Origin: Liolophura sinensis | Taxonomy: Eukaryota > Mollusca > Polyplacophora > Chitonida > Chitonidae | Direction of reading: 5' to 3' | Length of the DNA: 64,000 nucleotides | Assembly (NCBI RefSeq): GCF_032854445.1 | Contig: NW_027018078.1 | Coordinates: forward strand, 27,113-91,112 | Shown here: piece after piece, positions 35,051 through 48,305 of the stretch | Numbering within the stretch: the first letter of the stretch is position 1 | Layout: each line of letters starts with the position of its first letter | Translations under genes and position numbers: made by a program | Notes under the pieces: model-generated | Told to the model about the DNA's origin: nothing | The model's database searches: none | The model's input: the letters and a program-made list of their open reading frames with translations, nothing else

Positions 35051-37866
35051 CATAAAAAACACAAGGTACTTGATACAGTCTGCTGTAAAAAGTACAACTA
35101 AACACTGACCCACATTTATCAGGTGCCAAAAGATGCGGAATTGGGCCAGGCATCGGCAACTGTTAAAAAATTGCAAATATCCCTGGTTTCCATAGAGTAA
35201 GAGCCGTTGCTGGGCACGTGATTATGACATCAATGATCATTCAGTTGTCGCTACAGCCAAAAGTATTGGTCGGAGAGCAACGCGGTTTGCACCATTCGAT
35301 TTCTCCTCACAAAATACGTCGGATTAGCCTCTTACCAGCAGCACTGAAACATTTTTTCCACTTTTGCATTTTTGCCTGTTGTTTTTGTTAATTGAAATCG
35401 GCTACACTGTACTCTGTACAATCGCGACTGGTCATTACTATATTCAACTTTTGACTATATGTTATGTGCCCTTCGGTAGCGCAGAAGACGTCAAATCTTT
35501 GGGCCAAGCCCATTTAACTCACCCAGCAATTGTCTTATTTCTAAGTCCAAGACAATCTCAATGTCTTTATCTACGTGTAGAAAAACCACACCATTTGTAC
35601 GTGAAAAACACAAGGTACTTGATACAGTCTGCTGTAAAAAGTACAACTGAACACTGACCCACTTCAGTAAGGTGCCAAAAGATGCGGAATTGAGCCAGGC
35701 ATCGGCAGCTGTTGAAAAATTGCAAATTTCCCTGGTTTCCATGGAGTAAGAGACGTTGCCGGGCACGTGATTATGACATCAATGATCATTCAATTGTCAC
35801 TACAGCCAAAAGTATTGGTTGGAGAGCAACGCGGTTTGCACCATTCGATTTCTCGTCACAAAATACGTCGGATTAGCCTCTTACCAGCAGCACTGGAACA
35901 GTTTTTCCACTTTTCCATTTTTGCCTGGTGTTTTTGTTGATTGAAATCGGCTACACTGTACTCTGTACAATCGCGACTGGTCATTACTATATTCAACTTT
36001 TGACTATAAGTTATGTGCCCTTCGGTAGCCCAGAAATCCTGAAATCTTTGGGCTAGACGCATTTAACTCACCCAGCAATTGTGTTACTTCTAAGTGCAAG
36101 ACAATCTCAATGTCTTTATTTACGTGTAGAAAAACCACACCTTTTGCACATAAAAATCACAAGGTAATTGATACAGTCTGCTGTAAAAAGTACAACAGAC
36201 AACAGACCCACACTTATAAGGTGCCAAAAGATGCGGAATTTAGCCAGGCATCGGCAGCTGTTGAAAAATTGCAAATTTCCCTGGTTTCCATGGAGTAAGA
36301 GCCGTTGCTGGGCACGTGATTATGACATCAATGACCATTCAATTGTCACTACAGCCAAAAGTATTGGTCGGAGAGCAACGCGGTTTGCACCATTCGATTT
36401 GTCGTCACAAAATACGTCGGATTAGCCTCTTGTTAGTTGCACTGGAACAATTTTTCGAATTTTGCATTTTTGCCTGGTCTTTTTGTTAATTGAAATCGGC
36501 TACACTGTACTATGTACAATCGCGACTGGTCATTACTATATTCAACTTTTGACTATATGTTATGTGCCCTTCGGTAGCCCAGAAGACGTCAAATCTTTGG
36601 GCTAAGCGCATTTAACTCACCCAGCAATTGCCTTACTTCTAAGTCCAAGACAATCTCAATGTCTTTATCTACGTGTAGAAAAACCACACCATTTGTACGT
36701 GAAAAACACAAGGTACTTGATACAGTCTGCTGTAAAAAGTACAACTTAACACTGACCCACTTCAGTAAGATGCCAAAAGATGCGGAATTGAGCCAGCCAT
36801 CGGCAGCTGTTGAAAAATTGCAAATATCCCTGGTTTCCATGGAGAAAGAGCCGTTGCTGGGCACGTGATTATGACATAAATGATCATTCAATTGTCGCTA
36901 CAGCCAAAAGTATTGGTCGGAGAGCAACGCGGATTGCACCATTCAAATTCTGGTCACAAAATACGTCGGATTAGCCTCTTACTAGTTGCACTGGAACAGT
37001 TTTTCCACTTTTGCATTTTTGCCTGGTCTTTTTGTTAAATAAAACCGGCTACACTGTACTCTGTACAATCGCGACTGGTCATTACTATATTCAACTTTTG
37101 ACTATAAGTTGTGTGCCCTTCGGTAGCCCAGAAGACGTCAAATATTTGGGCCAAGCCCATTTAACTCACCCAGCAATTGTCTTATTTCTAAGTCCAAGAC
37201 AATCTCAATGTCTTTATCTACGTGTAGAAAAACCACACCATTTGTACGTGAAAAACACAAGGTACTTGATACAGTCTGCTGTAAAAAGTACAACTAAACA
37301 CTGACCCACATTTATAAGGTGCCAAAAGATGCGGAATTGGGCCAGGCATCGGCAGCTGTTGAAAAATTGCAAATTTTCCTGGTTTCCATGGAGTAAGAGC
37401 CGTTACTGGGCACAAGATTATGACATCAATGATCATTGAATTCTCGCTACAGCCAAAAGTATTGGTCGGAGAGCAACGCGGTTTGCACCATTCGATTTCT
37501 CGTCACAAAATACGTCGGATTAGCCTCTTACCAGCAGCACTGGAGCATTTTGTCCATTTTTGCATTTTTACCTGGTCTTTTTGTTAATTGAAACCGGCTA
37601 CACTGTACTCTGTACAATCGCGACTGGTCATTACTATATTCAACTTTTGACTATATGTTATGTGCCCTTCGGTAGCCCAGAAGACGTCAAATCTTTGGGC
37701 TAAGCCCATTTAACTCACCCAGCAATTGCCTTACTTCTAAGTCCAAGACAATCTCAATGTCTTTATCTACGTGTAGAAAAACCACACCATTTGTACGTGA
37801 AAAACACAAGGTACTTGATACAGTCTGCTGTAAAAAGTACAACTGAACACTGACCCACTTCAGTAA

Positions 37867-37879
37867 GGTTTTAAAAATG
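37867..37879 (+). other. Unique altered monomer junction
   Basis: The usual AGGTGCCAAAAGATGCGG is replaced by AGGTTTTAAAAATGCGG, several changes within about ten bases plus one base lost. I saw this form nowhere else. A multi-base local change in a clean stretch looks more like a real mutation or a local assembly patch than a single homopolymer error. Confidence 0.7.
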
Positions 37880-38577
37880 CGGAATTGAGCCAGGCATCGG
37901 CAGCTGTTGAAAAATTGCAAATTTCCCTGGTTTCCATGGAGTAAGAGCCGTTGCTGGGCACGTGATTATGACATAAATGATCATTCAATTGTCGCTACAG
38001 CCAAAAGTATTGGTCGGAGAGCAACGCGGATTGCACCATTCGATTTCTCGTCACAAAATACGTCGGATTAGCCTCTTACTAGTAGCACTGAAACAGTTTT
38101 TCCACTTTTGCATTTTTGCCTGGTGTTTTTGTTAATTGAAACCGGCTACACTGTACTCTGTACAATCGCGACTGGTCATTACTATATTCAACTTTTGACT
38201 ATAAGTTATGTGCCCTTCGGTAGCCCAGAAGACCTGAAATCTTCGGGCCAAGCCCATTTAACTCACCCAGCAATTGTCTTACTTCTAAGTCCAAGACAAT
38301 CTCAATGTCTTTATCTACGTGTAGAAAAACCACACCATTTGTACATAAAAAACACAAGGTACTTGATATAGTCTGCTGTAAAAAGTACAACTGAACACTG
38401 ACCCACATTTATAAGGTGCCAAAAGATGCGGAATTGGGCCAGGCATCGGCAGCTGTTAAAAAATTGCAAATATCTCTGGTTTCCATGGAGTAAGAGCCGT
38501 TGCTGGGCACGTGATTATGACATAAATGATCATTCAATTGTCACTACAGCCAAAAGTATTGGTCGGAGAGCAACGCG

Positions 38578-38890
38578 GTCTGTACCATTCGATTTGTCGT
38601 TACAAAATACGTCGGATTAGCCTCTTACCAGCAGCACTGGAACAATTTTTCCAATTTTGCATTTTTGCCTGTTGTTTTTGTTAATTGAAACCGGCTACAC
38701 TGTACTCTGTACAATCGCGACTGGTCATTACTATATTCAACTTTTGACTATAAGTTATGTGCCCTTTGGTAGCCCAGAAGACGTCAAATCTTTAGGCCAA
38801 GCCCATTTAACTCACCCAGCAATTGTCTTATTTCTAAGTCCAAGACAATCTCAATGTCTTTATCTACGTGTAGAAAAACCACACCATATG
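38578..38890 (+). repeat. 7-monomer-offset duplication, copy B
   Basis: Partner of 34735-35050. It keeps the extra G in CCCTTTGGTAGCC that copy A lacks and has the private variant CACCATATGTACG near 38880. Confidence 0.82.
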
Positions 38891-39383
38891 TACGTGAAAA
38901 ACACAAGGTACTTGATACAGTCTGCTGTAAAAAGTACAACTGAACACTGACCCACTTTAGTAAGATGCCAAAAGATGCGGAATTGAGCCAGGCATCGGCA
39001 GCTGTTGAAAAATTGCAAATTTCCCTGGTTTCCATGGAGTAAAAGACGTTGCTGGGCACGTAATTATGACATCAATGATCATTGAATTGTCACTACAGCC
39101 AAAAGTATTGGTCGGAGAGCAACGCGGTTTGCACCATTCGATTTCTCGTCACAAAATACGTCGGATTAGCCTCTTACCAGCAGCACTGGAACAGTTTTTC
39201 CACTTTTGCATTTTTGTCTGGTCTTTTTGTTAATTGAAATCGGCTACACTGTACTCTGTACAATCGCGACTGGTCATTACTATATTCAACTTTTGACTAT
39301 AAGTTATGTGCCCTTCGGTAGCCCAGAAGACCTCAAATCTTTGGGCTAAGCCCATTTAACTCACCCAGCAATTGTCTTACTTC

Positions 39384-39392
39384 TAAAAGGAA
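39384..39392 (+). other. Clustered substitutions CTAAAAGGAAGAC
   Basis: The conserved CTAAGTCCAAGAC (or CTAAGTGCAAGAC, CTAAGTCGAAGAC) is changed at several neighbouring bases in this one unit. The change is a private marker; the rest of the unit is ordinary. Confidence 0.65.
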
Positions 39393-42300
39393 GACAATCT
39401 CAATGTCTTTATCTACGTGTAGAAAAACCACACCATTTGTACATAAAAAACACAAGGTACTTGATACAGTCTGCTGTAAAAAGTACAACTTAACACTGAC
39501 CCACATTTATAAGGTGCCAAAAGATGCGGAATTGAGCCAGGCATCGGCAGCTGTTAAAAAATTGCAAATATCCCTGGTTTCCATGGAGTAAGAGCGGTTA
39601 CTGGGCACGTGATTATGACATAAATGATCATTGAATTGTCACTACAGCCAAAAGTATTGGTCAGAGAGCAACGCGGTTTGCACCATTCGATTTCTCGTCA
39701 CAAAATACGTCGAATTAGCGTCTTACCAGCAGCACTGGAACAGTTTTTCCACTTTTGCATTTTTGCATGGTCTTTTTGTTAATTGAAATCGGATACACTG
39801 TACTCTGTACAATCGCGACTGGTCATTACTATATTCAACTTTTGACTATAAGTTATGTGCCCTTCGGTAGCCCAGAAGACGACAAATCTTTGGGCCAAGC
39901 CCATTTAACTCACCCAGCAATTGCGTTACTTCTAAGTGCAAGACAATCTCAATGTCTTTATCTACGTGTAGAAAAACCACACCTTTTGTACATAAAAAAC
40001 ACAAGGTACTTGATACAGTCTGCTGTAAAAAGTACAACTGAACACTGACCCACTTCAGTAAGGTGCCAAAAGATGCGGAATTGAGACAGGCATCGGCAGC
40101 TGTTGAAAAATTGCAAATTTCCCTGGTTTCCATGGAGTAAAAGACGTTGCTGGGCACGTGATTATGACATCAATGATCATTCAATTGTCACTACAGCCAA
40201 AAGTGTTGGTCGGAGAGCAACGCGGTTTGCACCATTCGATTTGTCGTCACAAAATACGTCGGATTAGCCTCTTACCAGCAGCACTGGAACAGTTTTTCCA
40301 CTTTTGCATTTTTGCCTGGTGTTTTTGTTAATTGAAATCGGCTACACTGCACTCTGTACAATCGCGACTGGTCATTACTATATTCAACTTTTGACTATAA
40401 GTTATGTGCCCTTCGGTAGCCCAGAAGACCTGAAATCTTTGGGCCAAGCCCATTTAACTCACCCAGCAATTGTCTTATTTCTAAGTCCAAGACAATCTCA
40501 ATGTCTTTATCTACGTGTAGAAAAACCAGACCATTTGTTCATGAAAAACACAAGGTACTTGACACAGTCTGCTGTAAAATGTAAAACTAAACACTGACCC
40601 ACATTTATAAGGTGCCAAAAGATGCGGAATTGGGCCAGGCATCGGCAGCTGTTAAAAAATTGCAAATATCCCTGGTTTCCATGGAGTAAGAGCCGTTGCT
40701 GGGCACGTGATTATGACATCAATGATCATTGAATTGTCACTACAGCCAAAAGTATTGGTCGGAGAGCAACGCGGTTTGCACCATTCGATTACTCGTCACA
40801 AAATACGTCGGATTAGCCTCTTACCAGCAGCACTGGAACATTTTTTCCACTTTTGCATTTTTGCATGGTCTTTTTGTTAATTGAAATCGGCTACACTGTA
40901 CTCTGTACAATCGCGACTGGTCATTACTATATTCAACTTTTGACTATAAGTTATGTGCCCTTCGGTAGCCCAGAAGACGACAAATCTTTGCGCTAAGCCC
41001 ATTTTACTCACCCAGGAATTGCCTTACTTCTAAGTCGAAGACAATCTCAATGTCTTTATCTACGTGTTGAAAAACCACACCATTTGTACATAAAAAACAC
41101 AAGGTACTTGATACAGTCTGCTGTAAAAAGTACAACTGAACACTGACCCACTTCAGTAAGGTGCCAAAAGTTGCGGAATTGAGCCAGGCATCGGCAGCTG
41201 TTGAAAAATTGCAAATTTCCCTGGTTTCCATGGAGTAAGAGCCGTTGCTGGGCACGTGATTATGACATCAATGATCATTCAATTGTCACTACAGCCAAAA
41301 GTATTGGTCGGAGAGCAACGCGGTTTGCACCATTCGATTTCTCGTCACAAAATACGTCGGATTAGCGTCTTACCAGCAGCACTGGAACAGTTTTTCCACT
41401 TTTGCATTTTTACCTGGTCTTTTTGTTAATTGAAATCGGCTACACTGTACTCTGTACAATCGCGACTGGTCATTACTATATTCAACTTTTGACTATAAGT
41501 TATGTGCCCTTCGGTATCCCAGAAGACCTGAAATCTTTGGGCTAAGCCCATTTAACTTACCCAGCAATTGTCTTACTTCTAAGTCCAAGACAATCTCAAT
41601 GTCTTTATCTACGTGTAGAAAAACCAGACCATTTGTACATAAAAAACACAAGGTACTTGATACAGTCTGCTGTAAAAAGTACAACTAAACACTGACCCAC
41701 ATGAGTAAGGTGCCAAAAGATGCGGAATTGAGCCAGGCATCGGCAGCTGTTGAAAAATTGCAAATTTCCCTGGTTTCCATGGAGTAAGAGCCGTTGCTGG
41801 GCACGTGATTATGACATCAATGATCATTGAATTGTCACTACAGCCAAAAGTATTGGTCGGAGAGCAACGCGGTTTGCACCATTCGATTTCTCGTCACAAA
41901 TTACGTCGGATTAGCCTCTTACCAGCAGCACTGGTACAGTTTTTCGATTTTTGCATTTTTACCTGGTCTTTTTGTTAATTGAAATCGGCTACACTGTACT
42001 CTGTACAATCGCGACTGGTCATTACTATATTCAACTTTTGACTATAAGTTATGTGCAATTCGGTAGCCCAGAAGACCTGAAATCTTTGGGCTAAGCCTAT
42101 TTAACTTACCCAGCAATTGTGTTACTTCTAAGTCCAAGACAATCTCAATGTCTTTATCTACGTGTAGAAAAACCACACCTTTTGTACATAAAAATCACAA
42201 GGTACTTGATACAGTCTGCTGTAAAAAGTACAACTGAGAACAGACCCACATGAATAAGGTGCCAAAAGATGCGGAATTGGGCCAGGCATCGGCAGCTGTT

Positions 42301-43367
42301 AAAAAATTGCAAATATCCCTGGTTTCCATGGAGTAAGAGCCGTTGCTGGGCACGTGATTATGACATCAATGATCATTCAAATGTCATTACAGCCAAAAGT
42401 ATTGGTCGGAGAGCAACGCGGATTGCACCATTCGATTTCTCGTCACAAAATACGTCGGATTAGCCTCTTACTAGTTGCACTGGAACAGTTTTTCCACTTT
42501 TGCATTTTTGCCTGGTGTTTTTGTTAATTGAAACCGGCTACACTGTACTCTGTACAATCGCGACTGGTCATTACTATATTCAACTTTTGACTATAAGTTA
42601 TGTGCCCTTCGGTAGCCCAGATGACCTCAAATCTTTGGGCTAAGCCCATTTAACTCACCCAGCAATTGTTTTATTTCTAAGTCCAAGACAATCTCAATGT
42701 CTTTATCTACGTGTAGAAAAACCACACCATTTGTACGTGAAAAACACAAGGTACTTGATACAGTCTGCTGTAAAAAGTACAACTAAACACTGACTCACAT
42801 TTATAAGGTGCCAAAAGATGCGGAATTGGGCCAGGCATCGGCAGCTGTTAAAAAATTGCAAATATCCCTGGTTTCCATGGAGTAAGAGCCGTTGCTGGGC
42901 ACGTGATTATGACATCAATGATCATTGAATTGTCGCTACAGCCAAAAGTATTGGTCGGAGAGCAACGCGGATTGCACCATTCGATTTCTCGTCACAAAAT
43001 ACGTCGGATTAACCTCTCACCAGCAGAACTGGAACATTTTTTCTACTTTTGCATTTTTGCATGGTCTTTTTGTTAATTAAAATCGGCTACACTGTACTCT
43101 GTACAATCGCGACTGGTCATTACTATTCAACTTTTGACTATAAGTTATGTGCCCTTCGGTAGCCCAGAAGACCTTGAAATCTTTGGGCTCAGCCCATTTT
43201 AACTCACCCAGCAATTGTGTTACTTCTAAGTCCAAGACAATCTCAATGTCTTTATCTACGTGTAGAAAAACCACACCTTTTGTACATAAAAATCACAAGG
43301 TACTTGATACAGTCTGCTGTAAAAAGTACAACTGACAACAGACCCACATGAATAAGGTGCCAAAAGA

Positions 43368-46300
43368 TGCGGAATTGGGCCAGGCATCGACAGCTGTTAA
43401 AAATTGCAAATATCCCTGGTTTCCATGGAGTAAGAGCCGTTGCTGGGCACGTGATTATGACATCAATGATCATTCAATTGTCCACTACAGCCAAAAGTGT
43501 TGGTCGGAGAGCAACGCGGTTTGTACCATTCGATTTGTAGTCACAAAATACGTCGGATTAGCCTTTTACCAGCAGCACTGGAACAATTTTTCCAATTTTG
43601 CATTTTTGCCTGGTCTTTTTGTTAATTGAAACCGGCTACACTGTACTCTGTACAATCTCGACTGGTCATTACTATATTCAACTTTCGACTATAAGTTATA
43701 TGCCCTTCGGTAGCCCAGATGACCTCAAATCTTTGGGCCAAGCCCTTTTAACTCACCCAGCAATTGTCTTATTTCTAAGTCCAAGACAATCTCAATGTCT
43801 TTATCTACGTGTAGAAAAACCACACCATTTGTACGTGAAAAACACAAGGTACTTGATACAGTCAGCTGTAAAAAGTACAACTAAACACTGACCCACATTA
43901 TAAGGTGCCAAAAGATGCGGAATTGAGCCAGGCATCGGCAGCTGTTGAAAAATTGCAAATTTCCCTGGTTTCCATGGAGTAAGAGACGTTGCTGGGCACG
44001 TGATTATGACATCAATGATCATTCAATTGTCACTACAGCCAAAAGTATTGGTCGGAGAGCAACGCGGTTTGCACCCATTCGATATCTCGTCACAAAATAC
44101 GTCGGATTAGCCTCTTACCAAGCAGCACTGGAACAGTTTTTCCACTTTTGCATTTTTGCATGGTCTTTTTGTTATTAAAATCGGCTACACTGTACTCTGT
44201 ACAATCGCGACTGGTCATTAATATATTCAACTTTTTGACTATAAGTTATGTGCCCTGCGGTAGCCCAGAAGACCTGAAATCTTTGGGCCAAGCCCATTTA
44301 ACTCACCCAGCAATTGTCTTACTTCTAAGTCCAAGACAATCTCAATGCCTTTATCTACGTGTAGAAAAACCACACCATTTTGTACATAAAAAAAGGTACT
44401 TGATACAGTCTGCTGTAAAAAGTACAACTAAACACTGACCCACATTTATAAGGTGCCAAAAGATGCGGAATTGGGCCAGGCATCGGCAGCTGTTAAAAAA
44501 TTGCAAATATCCCTGGTTTCCATGGAGTAAGAGCCGTTGCTGGGCACATGATTATGACATCAATGATCATTCGAATTGTCACTACATCCAAAAGTATTGG
44601 TCGGAGAGCAACGCGGATTGCACCATTCGATTTCTCGTCACAAAATACGTCGGATTAGCCTCTTACTAGTTGCACTGGAACAGTTTTTCCACTTTTGCAT
44701 TTTTGCCTGGTCTTTTTGTTAATTGAAATCGGCTACACTGTACTCTGTACAATCGCGACTGGTCATTACTATATTCAACTTTTGACTATAAGTTATGTGC
44801 CCTTCGTAGCCCAGAAGACGACAAATCTTTGGGCTAAGCCCATTTAACTCACCCAGCAATTGCCTTACTTCTAAGTCCAAGACAATCTCAATGTCTTTAT
44901 CTACGTGTAGAAAAACCACACCATTTGTACGTGAAAAAACACAAGGTACTTGATACAGTCTGCTGTAAAAAGTACAACTGAACACTGACCCACTTCAGTA
45001 AGGTGCCAAAAGATGCGGAATTGAGCCAGGCATCGGCAGCTGTTGAAAAATTGCAAATTTCCCTGGTTTCCATGGAGTAAGAGCCGTTGCTGGGCACGTG
45101 ATTATGACATAAATGATCATTCATTGTCGCTACAGCCAAAAGTATTGGTCGGAGAGCAACGCGGATTGCACCATTCGATTTCTCGTCACAAAATACGTCG
45201 GGTTAGCCTCTTACTAGTAGCACTGGAACAGTTTTTCCACTTTGCATTTTTGCTTGGTCTTTTTGTTAATTGAAACCCTCTACACTGTACTCTGTACAAT
45301 CGCGACTGGTCATTACTATATTCAACTTTTGACTATAAGTTATGTGCCCTTCGGTAGCCCAGAAGACCTGAAATCTTTGGGCCAAGCCCATTTAACTCAC
45401 CCAGCAATTGTCTTGTTTCTAAGTCCAAGACAATCTCAATGTCTTTATCTACGTGTAGAAAAACCACACCATTTGTACATAAAAAACACAAGGTACTTGG
45501 TACAGTCTGCTGTAAAAAGTACAACTAAACATTGACCCACACTATCAGGTGCCAAAAGATGCGGAATTGGGCCAGGCATCTGCAGCTGTTATCTGCAGCT
45601 GTTAAAAAATTGCAAATATCCCTGGTTTCCATGGAGTAAGAGCCGTTGCTGGGCACGTGATTATGACATCAATGATCATTCAATTGTCGCTACAGCCAAA
45701 AGTATTGGTCGGAGAGCAACGCGGTTTGCACCATTCGATTTCTCGTCACAAAATACGTCGGATTAGCCTCTTACCAGCAGCACTGGAACATTTTTTCCAC
45801 TTTTGCATTTTTGCATGGTATTTTTCTTAATTGAAATCGGCTTACACTGTACTCTGTACAATCGCGACTGGTCATTACTATATTCAACTTTTGACTATAA
45901 GTTATGTGCCCTTCGGTAGCCCAGAAGACGACAAATCTTTGGGCTAAGCCCATTTTAATCACCCAGCAATTGCCTTACTTCTAAGTCGAAGAGAATCTCA
46001 ATGTCTTTATCTACGTGTAGAAAAACCACACCATTTGTACATAAAAAACACAAGGTACTTGATACAGTCTGCTGTAAAAAGTACAACTGAACACTGACCC
46101 ACATGAATAAGGTGCCAAAACATGCGGAATTGGCCAGGCATCGGCAGCTGTTAAAAATTGCAAATATCCCTGTTTTCCATGGAGTAAGAGCCGTTTCTGG
46201 GCACGTGATTATGACATCAATGATCATTCAATTGTCACTACAGCCAAAAGTATTGGTCGGAGAGGCAACGTGGATTGCACCATTCGATTTCTCGTCACAA

Positions 46301-47761
46301 AATACGTCGGATTAGCCTCTTACTAGTTGCACTGGAACAGTTTTTCCACTTTTGCATTTTGCCTGGTGTTTTTGTTAATTGAAACAGGCTACACTGTACT
46401 CTGTACAATCGCGACTGGTCATTACTATATTCAACTTTTGACTATAAGTTATGTGCCCTTCGGTAGCCCAGATGACCTCAAATCTTTGGCCAAGCCCATT
46501 TAACTCACCCAGCAATTGTCTTATTTCTAAGTCCAAGACAGTCTCAATGTCTTTATCTACGTGTAGAAAAACCACAACCATTTGTACGTGAAAAACACAA
46601 GGTACTTGATACAGTCTGCTGTAAAAAGTACAACTGACAACAGACCCACATGAATAAGGTGCCAAAAGATGCGGAATTTAGCCAGCATCGGCAGCTGTTG
46701 AAAAATTGCAAATTTCCTGGTTTCCATGGAGTAAGAGCCGTTGCTGGGCACGTGATTATGACATCAATGATCATTCAATTGTCACTACAGCCAAAAGTAT
46801 TGGTCGGAGAGCAACGCGGTTTGTACCATTCGATTTGTCGTCACAAAATACGTCGGATTAGCCTTTTACCAGCAGCACTGGAACAATTTTTCCAATTTTG
46901 CATTTTTGCCTGGTCTTTTGTTAATTGAAATCGGCTACACTGTACTCTGTACAATCGCGACTGGTCATTACTATATTCAACTTTTGACTATAAGTTATGT
47001 GCCCTTCGGTAGCCCAGAAGACCTGAAAATCTTTGGGCCAAGCCCATTTAGCTCACCCAGCAATTGTCTTGTTTCTAAGTCGAAGACAATCTCAATGTCT
47101 TTATCTACGTGTAGAAAAACCACACCATTTGTACATAAAAATCACAAGGTACTTAAAACAGTCTGCTGTAAAAAGTACAACTGACAACAGACCCACATGA
47201 ATAAGGTGCCAAAAGATGCGGAATTGGGCCAGGCATCGGCAGCTGTTAAAAATTGCAAATATCCTGGTTTCCATGGAGTAAGAGCCGTTGCTGGGCACGT
47301 GATTATGACATCAATGATCATTCAATTGTCACTACAGCCAAAGTGTTGGTCGGAGAGCAACGCGGTTTGTACCATTCGATTTGTAGTCACAAAATACGTC
47401 GGATTAGCCTTTTACCAGCAGCACTGGAACAATTTTTTCCAATTTTGCATTTTTGCCTGGTCTTTTTGTTAATTGAAATCGGCTACACTGTACTCTGTAC
47501 AATCGCGACTGGTCATTACTATATTCAACTTTTGACTATAAGTTATGTGCCCTTCGTAGCCAGAAGACCTGAAATCTTTGGGCCAAGCCCATTAACTCAC
47601 CCAGCAATAGTCTTACTTCTAAGTCCAAGACAATCTCAATGCCTTTATCTACGTGTAGAAAAAACCACACCATTTGTACATAAAAAAAAAAGGTACTTGA
47701 TACAGTCTGCTGTAAAAAGTACAACTAAAACACTGACCCACATTTATAAGGTGCCAAAAGA
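43368..47761 (+). repeat. 9-monomer-offset duplication, indel-rich copy A (8 monomers)
   Basis: Units at 43368, 43916, 44464, 45014, 45560, 46123, 46670 and 47217 match, in order, 48306, 48854, 49399, 49948, 50497, 51046, 51595 and 52144. Shared rare markers include CATCGACAGCTG, ACAATCTCGACTGG, CTTTCGACT, TATATGCCC, GTCAGCTGTAAA, GATATCTCG, ATTAATATATTC, GGGCACATGATT, ACATCCAAAAG, GAAACCCTCTAC and GGAGAGTCTCAATG-type changes around CAAAACATGCGG. Unit lengths here are erratic (545-563 bp) while the partner's are mostly 549. In the third pair I counted three single-base indels and no substitution. Confidence 0.9.
45578..45603 (+). repeat. 13-bp direct tandem duplication inside a monomer
   Basis: ATCTGCAGCTGTT occurs twice in a row; the matching clean copy near 50514 has it once. 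It is the largest insertion seen in the array and makes this unit 563 bp. It could be a true slip or an assembly join error, and it lies within the indel-rich copy. Confidence 0.85.
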
Positions 47762-48305
47762 TGCGGAATTGGGCCAGGCATCGGCAGCTGTTAAAAAATT
47801 GCAAATATCCCTGGTTTCCATGGAGTAAGAGCCGTTGCTGGGCACGTGATTATGACATCAATGATCATTCAATTGTCACTACAGCCAAAAGTATTGGTCG
47901 GAGAGCAACGCGGTTTGCACCATCGATTCTCGTCACAAAATACGTCGGATTAGCCTCTTACTAGTAGCACTGAACAGTTTTTCCACTTTTGCATTTTTGC
48001 CTGGTGTTTTTGTTAATTGAAACCGGCTACACTGTACTCTGTACAATCGCGACTGGTCATTACTATATTCAACTTTTGACTATAAGTTATGTGCCCTTCG
48101 GTAGCCCAGAAGACCTGAAATCTTTGGGCTCAGCCCATTTAACTCACCCAGCAATTGTGTTACTTCTAAGTCCAAGACAATCTCAATGTCTTTATCTACG
48201 TGTAGAAAAACCACACTTTTGTACATAAAAATCACAAGTACTTGATACAGTCTGCTGTAAAAAGTACAACTGACAACAGACCCACATGAATAAGGTGCCA
48301 AAAGA
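47762..48305 (+). repeat. Ninth monomer closing copy A of the 9-unit block
   Basis: This 544-bp unit has CTAGTAGCACTG, TGGTGTTTTTG, GAAACCGGC and GGGCTCAGCCC, then a GACAACAG...CATGAATAAGG junction. Its second half resembles that of the unit at 42819-43367 (also GGGCTCAGCCC), so the nine-unit period begins inside that earlier monomer. Single-base losses (CACCATCGATTCTCG near 47928, CACTGAACAG near 47969, CACAAGTACTTG near 48233) are typical of this stretch. Confidence 0.8.

Larger units (their letters stand above)
34932..42900 (+). repeat. Second clean stretch of near-constant monomer length
   Basis: From 35134 to 43368 the monomer starts advance by 549 every time except one step of 548 (37330 to 37878, at the altered junction near 37870). 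It contrasts with the indel-rich stretches on both sides. All three junction classes are intermixed, and one hybrid junction (AACACTG with CATGAGTAAGG) lies at about 41690-41710. Confidence 0.85.
43480..48305. other. Indel-rich stretch 2 (likely lower base accuracy)
   Basis: Examples are TTGTCCACTAC, CACCCATTCG, ACCAAGCAGC, GTTATTAAAATC, TTCGTAGCC, AATTGGCCAGG, GCCAGCATCGG and GAACAATTTTTTCC. Against the clean copy at 48306-52690 nearly all differences I noted are indels, not substitutions. Confidence 0.75.

Noticed and set aside
47253-47828. Longest open frame in the window (191 codons) read as a gene
   Set aside because: It lies in an indel-rich copy and arises because single-base slips change frame across two monomers. 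The clean partner block (about 52190-52760) has no such frame.
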